Positions 41,886 to 51,400 of a stretch of DNA of 55,201 nt are shown piece after piece. This DNA comes from Lachnoclostridium sp. UBA3320. GTDB lineage: Bacteria > Bacillota > Clostridia > Lachnospirales > Lachnospiraceae. The stretch spans positions 1 to 55,201 of the forward strand of contig DESG01000128.1 in NCBI GenBank assembly GCA_002361175.1. The letters run 5' to 3'. The translations under genes were made by a program, and so were the position numbers. Position 1 is the first letter of the stretch; each line of letters begins with the position of its first letter. The notes beneath the pieces are model-generated. The model was not told the DNA's origin, did no database searches, and worked only from the letters and a program-made list of their open reading frames with translations.

Positions 41886-43015
41886 TCTATTGCCTCCTTG
41901 AAATTTTTTAATTTTTTATTTTTATATTCTTTATAACAGCCTTTTTCTATTGCATCTCTAATTTCTTCCATAAGTGTATTATAGAAATAAAGGTTGTGTG
42001 TTACCATAAGCCTTAATCCAAGCATTTCTTTTGCTTTAAGAAGATGTCTTATATATGCACGGCTATAAGTTTTACATACAGGGCAGTTGCATGTTAAATC
42101 AAGTGGTTTGTCATCAAGTTCATATTTCTTATTTAAAAGATTCATTTTTCCAAAGTTAGTGTATGCGTGTCCATGCCTTCCATTTCTTGCAGGATAAACA
42201 CAGTCAAAAAAATCAACCCCACGTTCCACAGCTTCAAGAATATTTTCAGGAGTTCCTACACCCATAAGATAAACAGGCTTGTTTTCTGGAAGATATGGCA
42301 CAGTACTTTCAATTATATTGTACATTTGTTCATGACTTTCACCCACAGCAAGACCTCCAATAGCATAGCCATCAAGCTCCATATCTGCTATTCTCTTGGC
42401 ATGTTCTATGCGTATGTCTTCAAAAGTTCCGCCTTGGTTAATGCCGAATAAAAGCTGTGACTTATTTAATGTTGTATCAAGATTATTTAATCTGTCCATC
42501 TCTTTTTTACATCTTACAAGCCATCTTGCTGTTCTATCCACCGAAGCTTGCATATATTCTTTTGTTGATGGATAAGGCGGACATTCATCAAATGCCATAG
42601 CAATAGTAGATGCTATATTAGACTGTATCTGCATACTTTCCTCTGGACCCATAAAAATCTTTCTGCCATCTATATGTGAATTAAAATATACACCCTCTTC
42701 TTTAATCTTTCTAAGCTTTGCCAGCGAAAACACTTGAAAACCGCCAGAATCTGTAAGCACAGGTTTATTCCATGCCATAAACTTTCGTATGCCTCCCATA
42801 TCTTTTACAATATTATCTCCTGGTCTTACATGAAGATGGTAAGTATTGCAAAGTACAACCTGTGTCTTAATAATTTGTAAATCCTGTGTAGAAACAGCGC
42901 CTTTCATTGCTCCATCTGTGCCAACATTCATAAATACAGGTGTTTGTATAGTTCCATGTACGGTTTCAAATTTGCCTCTTTTGGCGTTTCTATCTTTACA
43001 TAATATCTTATACAT
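41882..43015 (-). CDS. tgt: Queuine tRNA-ribosyltransferase
   Basis: About 377 residues from the ATG at 43015, chosen because the protein then starts MYKILCKDRNAKRGKF like other family members; an in-frame start at 43045 also exists. It exchanges guanine-34 for preQ1 in GUN-anticodon tRNAs. The base-binding region LTDSGGFQVFSL and the nucleophile region DCVYPARNGRHGHAYT are intact. Zinc ligands appear in CNCPVCKTYSRAYIRHLLK. The spacing to the upstream DUF1700 gene is 16 bp, and yajC overlaps the end. Confidence 0.95.
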   Translation of the reverse strand: MYKILCKDRNAKRGKFETVHGTIQTPVFMNVGTDGAMKGAVSTQDLQIIKTQVVLCNTYHLHVRPGDNIVKDMGGIRKFMAWNKPVLTDSGGFQVFSLAKLRKIKEEGVYFNSHIDGRKIFMGPEESMQIQSNIASTIAMAFDECPPYPSTKEYMQASVDRTARWLVRCKKEMDRLNNLDTTLNKSQLLFGINQGGTFEDIRIEHAKRIADMELDGYAIGGLAVGESHEQMYNIIESTVPYLPENKPVYLMGVGTPENILEAVERGVDFFDCVYPARNGRHGHAYTNFGKMNLLNKKYELDDKPLDLTCNCPVCKTYSRAYIRHLLKAKEMLGLRLMVTHNLYFYNTLMEEIRDAIEKGCYKEYKNKKLKNFKEAIE

Positions 43016-43031
43016 GATTCCCCACTTCCTG

Positions 43032-43517
43032 TCAACCTTTACCAAAATTATTTGAAATAAATTTTAATACTATGACTACAAGCAGTACTGGCAATATAAC
43101 ACGTACAATAACAACAGCAATAAAACCTCCAAGCACAAGAAGAAGAGCTATAACAGCAATTATTATAAGGACAAAAATAAGTTTATGATACCATCTTATT
43201 TTTGGGTACATATGTCCATTTTCATACTGTCCATAATCTGTATTATCTGTATCTTCATTAAAAGCACCTCTTTTGTATTCATCTCTTGCCTGTTCTGTAT
43301 AAAAATCCGCCATAGGTCCTTTGGATATTTTAAAACTATCTATTATTGTTCTTGCAATTAAATGTGGGTCTCCTAATGTTTCAAGTGCCTTTTCTTCAGA
43401 TTCCTCGCCATTCTCAATATAGTCTTTGTAATACCGAATGTTTTCTTCTATCTCAGATGTCGGCAGATTACCTGCAAGGCTCTCTGCAAGCGTATCTAAA
43501 AATTTTTTCTTTGTCAT
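43032..43517 (-). CDS. DUF1700-family membrane protein
   Basis: 161 residues. The N-terminal helical module (FLDTLAESLAGNLPTSEIEE... LGDPHLIARTI, about 5-62) is the DUF1700 signature. A polar linker follows, and then two hydrophobic segments (about 110-130 and 133-153). It is related to the N-terminal module of the padR-linked protein at 5.4 kb, but has no PadR partner. GGAGG lies 6 nt before the ATG. It is probably the first gene of DUF1700-tgt-yajC. Function unknown. Confidence 0.8.
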   Translation of the reverse strand: MTKKKFLDTLAESLAGNLPTSEIEENIRYYKDYIENGEESEEKALETLGDPHLIARTIIDSFKISKGPMADFYTEQARDEYKRGAFNEDTDNTDYGQYENGHMYPKIRWYHKLIFVLIIIAVIALLLVLGGFIAVVIVRVILPVLLVVIVLKFISNNFGKG

Positions 43518-43544
43518 CTAACCTCCAAATTATTATACAGTATG

Positions 43545-43574
43545 TTAAAAGCGCAAGTCATACGGCTTGCGCTT
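43545..43574 (-). terminator. fba terminator
   Basis: AAGCGCAAG (43549-43557) pairs with CTTGCGCTT (43566-43574). On the minus strand it is followed by TTAA and more A/T sequence. It separates fba from the DUF1700 gene. Confidence 0.75.
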
Positions 43575-43613
43575 ATATAACTACTAATATGACAGCTCAA
43601 AAAATAAAGAAAT

Positions 43614-44477
43614 TTAAGCTTTACCAACTGAACCAAAGAGTTCCATTTTCTCTTTTACAGTAACTTTTATAGCTTCTGCACCTGGTGCTAAAAGTTTACG
43701 TGGGTCAAATCCTTTGCCTTGCAAATCCTTGCCATCTTCAATATACTTACGTGTTGCTTCCTGGAATGAAAGCTGGCATTCTGTATTAACGTTAATCTTT
43801 GCAACGCCAAGTGAGATTGCTTTCTTTATTTGGTCAGAAGGAATGCCTGTACCACCATGAAGTACAAGAGGCATATCACCTGTCTTAGCTTGTACTGCAT
43901 CAAGAGTTTCAAAACTAAGTCCTTTCCAGTTTTCAGGATATTTGCCATGAATGTTGCCGATTCCTGCTGCAAGCATTGTAACGCCAAGGTCTGCAATCAT
44001 CTTGCATTCATCAGGGTCTGCACATTCACCAGCACCAATTACGCCATCTTCTTCACCACCGATTGCGCCAACTTCTGCTTCAATAGAAAGTCCCAAAACA
44101 TCACAAGCATGTACTAACTGTGTTGTCTTTGCAATGTTTTCTTCGATAGGATAGTGTGAACCATCAAACATTATAGATGAAAATCCTGCATTGATACATG
44201 CTTTTGCACCTTCAAATGAACCATGGTCAAGATGGAGTGCTACAGGAACAGTGATATTTAATTCTTCTAACATTCCATTCACCATTCCTACAACTGTCTT
44301 ATAACCACACATATACTTGCCAGCACCTTCAGATACACCTAAGATAACAGGTGACTTAAGTTCCTGTGCTGTCTGAAGAATGGACTTTGTCCACTCTAAG
44401 TTGTTGATGTTGAACTGACCTACTGCATACTTGCCAGCTTTAGCTTTAGTGAGCATTTCTTTTGCTGATACTAACAT
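43614..44477 (-). CDS. fba: Class II fructose-bisphosphate aldolase
   Basis: 287 residues. Zinc-dependent aldolase of glycolysis and gluconeogenesis. Zinc ligands lie in LHLDHGSF (near residue 83), IEAEVGAIGG (near 133), GIGNIHGKYP (near 180) and VLHGGTGIP (near 208). The phosphate-binding loop KINVNTECQLSF is present. Close relatives act on tagatose-bisphosphate, but the length and motifs fit FBA. It is transcribed alone from a palindrome-rich leader and ends at a strong hairpin. Confidence 0.94.
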   Translation of the reverse strand: MLVSAKEMLTKAKAGKYAVGQFNINNLEWTKSILQTAQELKSPVILGVSEGAGKYMCGYKTVVGMVNGMLEELNITVPVALHLDHGSFEGAKACINAGFSSIMFDGSHYPIEENIAKTTQLVHACDVLGLSIEAEVGAIGGEEDGVIGAGECADPDECKMIADLGVTMLAAGIGNIHGKYPENWKGLSFETLDAVQAKTGDMPLVLHGGTGIPSDQIKKAISLGVAKINVNTECQLSFQEATRKYIEDGKDLQGKGFDPRKLLAPGAEAIKVTVKEKMELFGSVGKA

Positions 44478-44501
44478 AATTTAACCTCCATGTATTGACA
44501 A

Positions 44502-44566
44502 GCTTCATATGTGAAGCCGTAACAAAAAATTCCAAATTCATTATATACCATTTTGGATTAAAATGG
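44502..44566 (-). promoter_or_regulatory. fba promoter and leader with two inverted repeats
   Basis: A minus-strand TATAAT lies around 44540-44545. CCATTTTggattAAAATGG (44548-44566) is a perfect 7-bp inverted repeat lying in the spacer between that -10 and a poor -35. GCTTCATATGTGAAGC (44502-44517) is a second perfect inverted repeat in the untranslated leader, just before the ribosome binding site. The first may be an operator, the second an mRNA hairpin. Confidence 0.5.
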
Positions 44567-44629
44567 AATAGAAATTATATAAAAAATATATAACTGGTTA
44601 GAAGTTGTTTAATTGCCAGTCTATACACT

Positions 44630-45013
44630 TTATATTATAAGTAAACTTGCTGCAAGTCCAAGCACGACACCACATATATTCAATCCTACATCAAACCATG
44701 AAAAGTGTCTGCCTTTTATAAATGGCTTTGTACTCTCATCTGCCCATGCCCAAAAAATTGCTGTTATAACGCCGTATATTATCTTTTTTTTCATATTCTT
44801 TAAAGCTATTACCAGCAACAGGATAAATACAAAAAACAAAAAGATATGTGCTGCCTTTCTCAGATGTGCATTAAGTTTATTGACATTTTTATTCAAAAAT
44901 TTTAGTTTTTTGGCAAGCCCTAGACTTGCCTTTCCTGTGTGCTCGCCATCTTGGTGCGACAGATATGTCATAAAAATAAACCATAAAACTGTTAAGCATA
45001 AATATATATTCAA
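44630..45013 (-). CDS. VanZ-like membrane protein
   Basis: 127 residues with four hydrophobic segments. The VanZ pattern is visible: LRKAAHIFLFFVFILLL in helix 2, AWADESTKPFIKGR before the last helix, and FSWFDVGLNICGVVLG in it. VanZ proteins give low-level teicoplanin resistance in one context but are mostly of unknown role. TTG start with AGGAGG 6 nt upstream. It follows the coiled-coil gene by 28 bp and is probably the last gene of the DUF5717 operon. Confidence 0.85.
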   Translation of the reverse strand: MNIYLCLTVLWFIFMTYLSHQDGEHTGKASLGLAKKLKFLNKNVNKLNAHLRKAAHIFLFFVFILLLVIALKNMKKKIIYGVITAIFWAWADESTKPFIKGRHFSWFDVGLNICGVVLGLAASLLII

Positions 45014-45041
45014 GCTCTGCCTCCTGTTGATATTCGCAATG

Positions 45042-46256
45042 TCAGATTGCGTGCTCTGGCGTACTGTATTTTCTAACTATATCAAGAAGTTCATTTTGTT
45101 GTTCTGGATACTGTTTTATAAGTTCATCAATCTGTTTGACTGTATTTGCTTTTATCTTTTCGTTATATTCAATCCTCTCACGCATTTTTTGTCTGCCTTG
45201 GTTAAGTTCATGGCGAATTTCGACCATTTCTTTGTCTTCTACTATAGCTATTGCCTGACTTATCCAGATATCACAATCCATAATATTCTTTTGACGCAGA
45301 AAATCTACAAGATTTTCACTATTAAAGTTGAGCTTGTCAGTATTTTCTCTAAACCGCCGTTCATATTCTTTCATTTTGCAGTATTCGTTCCACTTGCTTT
45401 CAAAGTCTTTTGCATCTTTAACACCATATTTTTCACGGTTATAGCTCATCATATTGACATTGTTGACATACTTTATCTTTACTCTGTTCATAAGACTTAT
45501 TGCCTTATTAATTTTTCTGCCGTTAAGTACCATGTCACGTCTATTTTTATTTGATTCAGTAAAAATAACTGTTGCGGAAATTGCAGCAAGCAGTATCGTC
45601 CCAAGGTATGGAAATGTCATATCTACTTCAAGCGCATAATAAATTACAATAAATAGCACAAAAAGTGAAATTATCAGTATTGAAAGTCCTTTTGCCATAG
45701 CTTTTAAAGCATTTTGTTTTTCAAAGATTTCTTGTTTTTCATCATAAAGTTTTTGCTTTTCAATATTTAAGTTTTCGATGTCGCTTTCTATAGCTTTTTG
45801 ATATGTTTCGGCACCATACATTTTTTTTATTTCGTCAACAAGTATCTCTTCATATGGCTCAAATTTTCTCATCTGCGATTCAGTAATTGTAAGTTCTCTA
45901 TTTTTATAACGGTTGCGTTCATTGACAAGATTAACTATATTTTTACATATATCAACCATTTCTTTGCGCTCATTGCCAGTTATCCTGTCAATCTTTTGTA
46001 TATCAGCAAGGTGTGATGTAATTTTTTCGTATTCCTTTTTGGCTTCCTCTATCTGTCTGTCATTCTCCATCACAGATTCGCAGCAGTCACGTACAAATCT
46101 TTGCCTGTCATCTTTGCTTACCGCAACAAATGTTTCTTGTTCTTTTACATCAATCTTTTCAATAACGTTTTCAATAGTATTTTCTCTCGTTTTTTCTTCT
46201 TGTATTTCTGTAGCATTATCTGTCTTTACTTTCTTTTTCTTATTCCAAAAAGCCAT
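45042..46256 (-). CDS. Membrane-anchored coiled-coil protein of the DUF5717 operon
   Basis: 404 residues; family not recognised. A charged N-terminus (MAFWNKKKK...) and long helices (about 50-185) with coiled-coil character precede a pair of hydrophobic segments (about 190-212 and 216-233, LSILIISLFVLFIVIYY and YLGTILLAAISATVIF). A second long helical region follows (235-400). Both coiled-coil parts should therefore face the cytoplasm, like a membrane scaffold. AAAGGA lies 6 nt before the ATG. The gap to the TPR gene upstream is 15 bp. Function unknown, but position links it with the DUF5716/DUF5717 proteins. Confidence 0.75.
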   Translation of the reverse strand: MAFWNKKKKVKTDNATEIQEEKTRENTIENVIEKIDVKEQETFVAVSKDDRQRFVRDCCESVMENDRQIEEAKKEYEKITSHLADIQKIDRITGNERKEMVDICKNIVNLVNERNRYKNRELTITESQMRKFEPYEEILVDEIKKMYGAETYQKAIESDIENLNIEKQKLYDEKQEIFEKQNALKAMAKGLSILIISLFVLFIVIYYALEVDMTFPYLGTILLAAISATVIFTESNKNRRDMVLNGRKINKAISLMNRVKIKYVNNVNMMSYNREKYGVKDAKDFESKWNEYCKMKEYERRFRENTDKLNFNSENLVDFLRQKNIMDCDIWISQAIAIVEDKEMVEIRHELNQGRQKMRERIEYNEKIKANTVKQIDELIKQYPEQQNELLDIVRKYSTPEHAI

Positions 46257-46271
46257 AAATTATCCTTTCAA

Positions 46272-47111
46272 TTAAACACTAATTTGTTCACGGTATTCAT
46301 CTTTCCAGCGTTTAATATAACTTTCAATTTTGTCATAGTATTCTTCTATATATCCAGCCTTTAAAGTATCTCTAAGACGTGATATTCTGCCAACTTCTTT
46401 TGACGAAGCGTCAAGCTTGTCAGTTTCATCAAAATCTCTTTTAATAATCTCTTTTTCTTTTTCAGTAATATCAAATTGCTTACATACAAGCTCATACCTG
46501 TCATTGTCACCACCAAGCAGCAAACTGTATATATACTCTCTAAGCGATTCCTTATTCTTGCCTTTTTCATATGCCTGTGAAAAATAGTCTGCTGCTTTAT
46601 TAAAAATTCCAAGACCTGCATATGCAACGCCTATATTGTGATAAATAGTACCATATTCAAAAATATCTGCTGCAAGCATATTATCGCTTTTTAATATATT
46701 GTTATATTCTTCAATAGCTTTTTCATATAAATTACAACGCAAATAATTATCAGCCTTTATCTTCTGCCTTTTTCGTATCGGAAGATTCTGAGTTTCATCC
46801 ATAATTTTTATAAGTTCGTGGATTTCTCTTTCTTCATAATAATCACAGCTACAGCATAAAGTGACAACAATATCTTTAAGACTGTTGTGTCCATTTATAA
46901 GTTTTTCCATCTTGTAGGCAACATCTTCCATATTAAGCTCTTCTCTTAACCATATGGCAAAGTCATGGTTAAACAATTCTTTTTGCATAATATAAATATT
47001 ATTGCGTATATAATAGCAGACCTCTTCAATAGAATATACATTAGTATCTGTCACCCTGAAATAATATGGATTCTTTGCAAGTCTACTGCTGCACTGGATT
47101 AATTTTCCCAT
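46272..47111 (-). CDS. TPR-like protein of the DUF5717 operon
   Basis: About 279 residues from the ATG at 47111 (AAGGAGG 10 nt upstream; an in-frame TTG at 47120 is too close to it). A helical N-terminal domain (about 1-105) is followed by TPR-like helices, seen in RCNLYEKAIEEYNNIL and YHNIGVAYAGLGIFNKAADYF, about residues 118-200. A charged C-terminal helical part ends the protein. No membrane segment. TPR modules usually mediate protein contacts; a co-chaperone or adaptor role for the adjacent ATPase-like protein is inference. Confidence 0.78.
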   Translation of the reverse strand: MGKLIQCSSRLAKNPYYFRVTDTNVYSIEEVCYYIRNNIYIMQKELFNHDFAIWLREELNMEDVAYKMEKLINGHNSLKDIVVTLCCSCDYYEEREIHELIKIMDETQNLPIRKRQKIKADNYLRCNLYEKAIEEYNNILKSDNMLAADIFEYGTIYHNIGVAYAGLGIFNKAADYFSQAYEKGKNKESLREYIYSLLLGGDNDRYELVCKQFDITEKEKEIIKRDFDETDKLDASSKEVGRISRLRDTLKAGYIEEYYDKIESYIKRWKDEYREQISV

Positions 47112-47136
47112 ATCCTCCAATCCTCCTTAAATCATA

Positions 47137-48399
47137 TCAAATATCTATATAACGTTCCCATATCCTGTTAGTAGATGGACAAAATTCGCCAAACCCATTG
47201 TCTTTAAGTGTTACTATGCATTTATCTTTACTAGCAAAACGGATTCTTACAGTAAAACGTGTCATTTTGTTTTCTCTGTCTGTAAAACCGTTAAGAGACA
47301 GTATATGTGATTTAGTTTCGTGTAATAAAAAATTCCTTGTTATAATCTGTATTTCATCTTCATTGTCTGGTATAATATCAATACTAGAATCAGCCTCTTT
47401 CCATCGTGAACCAGCCTTTATAAGCACTACTTCCACAAATTCAGCATTATGATAAGTTCTTATTGTTATATCACTTGTAATCATATCTTCATCAAGAAAG
47501 ATAAAACTATCTAACTTTCCCTGTCCTGCAAATTCTCTTGCAGCATAACATGCACCTTTTGTAAATAGATTTTGCCCTCTAAAAACTCTTCTGCCATTGC
47601 AAAGCTCTCTTAGTGCATCTGCTGCCCATTTTCCTTCAAAGCCAATGCCTGTTACATATATTGTTGTTACCATTTGTTTATGCAAAACAGTATTGGCAAC
47701 ATTGGCAAATGCATAGCTCATCTTCATATCATCTCTTTCAAGCAAGAGTTCATATGGCATCACATCTGACAAATCACGCCGTTCTACACCCACAATATAT
47801 GGAATATTTTTTCTGTCAATAGAAATCTGCGAATATGAAAGTCCGTCTATATTATATTCAAACATGCCAACATTATTAATCCACAGTTCTTTTTGCTGGC
47901 TAACTGCATAATACATATAACTTTGTTTGTGACTTTGTACGACAAGTCTGTCTTCACCAATTCCAAGTTCTTCACATACATCAGTAATGATATCTATAAG
48001 TTTTTCGTCATTATCACATATACTTATAACAAGTTTTTTAATTGTATCATTTGGATAATACTCCTTTAAAAGACTTAATTCTTTTAAGAAGAAACGTTTA
48101 AGCACTTCTTTACTATGAAATGTATATCCCATAAGTTCAAACTTATCAGACTTTTTTACAAGTTCTGGCACATTGTGAAGATGCACAAATTCATCACCTG
48201 CTTTAAGTGCATCTGTACCCCACAGCCATTCATTAGTTTTTTTATTTATTGCAAATTCAGTAGGTATTTCATACTCTCGTTCATTTCCGTGCATTTTTCC
48301 AACTGGAACAGGTTCAAATATTTTATTATCATAGCATGAAATCTGTGAAACTGTCTTACCCAAATCAATTCCAACCAAAAGTTTTCTTTCCTCACTCAT
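47137..48399 (-). CDS. DUF5716 protein, Hsp70/actin-fold ATPase-like
   Basis: About 420 residues from the ATG at 48399 (GGGGTGA 8 nt upstream). The N-terminal phosphate-1 loop VGIDLGKTVSQISCY matches the actin/Hsp70/sugar-kinase superfamily. A later VTGIGFEGKWAADALRELC resembles the adenosine-binding motif, and FTKGACYAARE follows as in DnaK-type ends. The second phosphate loop is less clear (FEYNIDGLSYSQISI). The C-terminal part (about 300-420) is beta-rich in place of the Hsp70 peptide-binding domain. I assign DUF5716 from memory of this pairing with DUF5717 in Lachnospiraceae. Nucleotide use is inferred; function is unknown. Confidence 0.75.
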   Translation of the reverse strand: MSEERKLLVGIDLGKTVSQISCYDNKIFEPVPVGKMHGNEREYEIPTEFAINKKTNEWLWGTDALKAGDEFVHLHNVPELVKKSDKFELMGYTFHSKEVLKRFFLKELSLLKEYYPNDTIKKLVISICDNDEKLIDIITDVCEELGIGEDRLVVQSHKQSYMYYAVSQQKELWINNVGMFEYNIDGLSYSQISIDRKNIPYIVGVERRDLSDVMPYELLLERDDMKMSYAFANVANTVLHKQMVTTIYVTGIGFEGKWAADALRELCNGRRVFRGQNLFTKGACYAAREFAGQGKLDSFIFLDEDMITSDITIRTYHNAEFVEVVLIKAGSRWKEADSSIDIIPDNEDEIQIITRNFLLHETKSHILSLNGFTDRENKMTRFTVRIRFASKDKCIVTLKDNGFGEFCPSTNRIWERYIDI

Positions 48400-48446
48400 G
48401 TGTACTATCACCCCGCATTCTCAAATATCTTAGTTTAATTTACTAT

Positions 48447-51400
48447 CTAACGCAGTGGTTTAAAAAGATGTTTTATATTTTCACGCTCTTTAGCGTATTC
48501 TTCCATCATATCAATAAGTGTTGCATCATCATTCATCTGCTTTGCTATCATTATAGTATTAAGTGCATGATAGCGTCTGCCTTCACTTGCATTGTAGGCA
48601 GAATCATCAAAGCGAACGCTTACACTTTTTGTAATCTTTTCTCCAGCTTCACTAAATTCTGATATATAGTATTGCAGCATTTCATCTTGGAATAGAACAA
48701 ACTCCTTAACTCTTACCCCCTCAAACACATTTCTCATAGTTTCAGTGATAAATGCCTTGTCTGTGTCAAAGTTATCATCGCTTTGTGAGATAAGGTAGTG
48801 AATTTTTACTTCACATTCAGGACGTGCCGTATACTCTACATAATGCTGATTCATTATATGTATAGGCATTGTAAATTTTCCAAAAAAGTCTTTGAAAAAT
48901 GAAAATATTATATTTTTTCTATATAGCATATTGACATTATAATCAGCAATGCTTTTTTCTTCATCTGTAAGGTCATCTTTTTGGCTTAAATATTTTAGTG
49001 TTGCAATAAGGCAGTGCATATTTTCCTGTGTGCGTACTTCATCATAAAAATACTTAAACATTTCATCAGGAATTAGCCAGCCTTTAATAAAGTATTTATA
49101 AGCAGTCAGTTTCAGAAATGCTTTAATAAGTCGTTTATTGTCACCATTTTTATAATAACTGTAAAATATATCATACGATTCATATGATATCTCTTCTGTA
49201 AATACCATCTGTGAAACTATGCGTTCTTCAAAACTTGTGCACTCTATTTCAAATCCACGAGCAGCTTTCCAAATTTTAATTTCTTCATATAATGTACCTA
49301 TAAAAAACTTACAAAGGTATTTTAATATATTTTCATCAAAATTGCCTGAATTAAAAATATGCCATGCAAGCTTTATAAAATATATATCTTCATTGTCTGC
49401 ATTTTCCAAAAAGGCATTAGATGATATCTGTAAAAGCCGTTTATTAGATATTTTATCATATCCAAATTTAAGTATACCTTCCATTGCCTTGGCGTAACAG
49501 TGGCGTACTGCACAATACTCTATAAGCTGCATTCTGTCAGTACTTCTTATATTATCCCAGTTCATAGAAACCAATGACTCATCTAAAAGTTCCCCTTCAA
49601 AGTTATCAAAGTAATATTTTAACAAAGATGTAAAGACCTTTTTATATTGACTGTGACTTAGACCACTAATATTTATAACCCCTTTTTGCAGTTCTAGTGA
49701 AGGTTCTTTTGTCTGGTGCAAATGTTCTGCTCTGTCATAGAGATATAGCACAAGTTCCATATCTGACTTATTCTTCTCAAAACACTTTACAGCTAAATGG
49801 TCAAGATTTAAAAGTTTATTAGTTGTATAGTCAATAGACATTGTATATCTGTTGTCAAGCCTATCAGCAAGAAAAACTTGCGACTGCTCTGTAAATATAT
49901 GTATTATTGCTTTTCCATGTACCAAAGGAACAAATGCCTCTTCTTTCAGTTCTCTATGTTTTACATAAACACCAGCAATATCAGGATTATTGCATATAAC
50001 TTGATAACTAAACATTACCTTTGGCAATTTATATGCAACATCATCTGTAATATTAGTTTCATTAATACATTCTTCATATATTACAGCAAGGTTTTCACTT
50101 ATTCGTTCATTGTTAAGTTGTTCAAAGCAAAATTCTTCTATATTATTTATATATGAATTGTACGCATCAGATATCTGCTTTTTGTTTTTAATTATATATG
50201 AATATAGCATAGCTTTTTTACTTGCTGTAAGATGGTTGTCATATAAAAAATACAAAAGCACTGATTGTTTAAGATGTATTTCTTGAGACTCATCTAAAGA
50301 ATACATATAATATTCATATAAATCTGTAAGTTTAAGCTTCTTATCTATACCAAGTGCATACCATTTAAATGCCTCCGCAGATGTCATCTGCCCTTTCATA
50401 TATGTGCTACATATTGCAGATAAAATGCTGTCATCATTGTATTTTTCATATAACAACCGCAAATCAGACAGTACAAGTGATGAATAATTTTTCATTCTAC
50501 CTGCAAGATAAGCATATCGCATCACAAGATTTTTTTCTAGATAATCATTTCTACAGCCCCAGTGCAGACATGCAATAACTCCTGCATTAAGCTCATGCAG
50601 CCTATCAGGTGTATCATTAAACATATTGCATATTTCAAGATATATCACAGGACTATGACATCCAGATTTTAAATGCTCCATTATATTGTCATATTTCACT
50701 CTATCTGTTTCCATTACATTATCAAGATAAAACAGAAACCACAAAACCTGCCAACTGTGGTCTTTATTTTCATAACATTCTTTTATCTTTCTAATGCATT
50801 CATCTCTTTCAGCTGAATCACTTGCCCAAAGTCCTTTAAGGTAAAGGTATGTACAATAAAGTTTAGTATCTTTTTGATATATTTTTTCAGATATCTGTTC
50901 TAGCCGTAAAAGACCAGTTTTTATCACATTTTCTCTATTGCCAATTATAGCAAGATGAACTTTTAACAACTCTATCTCTATAGCCATATCCTTACCAGTC
51001 ATATCAAGCATTATCTTTTCAACAGCTGCAATATAATCTTCTTTTTCCATTCTATTCATAGAAAAATCCAGATACAGCTTTGTAAGTTCATAGAATTTGT
51101 TTTTTAAGTCAATGCTTTGTAGGACAACTTCATGCTTTATCCCCGGTTTAATAGCAAAAATTTCTATATCAATAGTTTGACGTACTGAAGTTATCTTTAT
51201 TCTTGCATAATTATTGCCAGCAACCATTTTGCTGGGGTCGATGAAAAATGCAAGTTGGTATTTATTGCCTAAAAAGTTATCAGTCCATATTATTTTATGT
51301 TCTAATTTTATAAATTCAGCATCTGAATTTATATGAAACTCACCAAATCCCCAGTTATCCTTTGTTATTATAATTTTATCCATAAATCTTACATGGCAGT

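Noticed and set aside
44613..45554. Rightward 313-residue open frame
   Set aside because: Phe/Ile/Cys-rich antisense shadow of the VanZ and coiled-coil genes, with no ribosome binding site and no domain.
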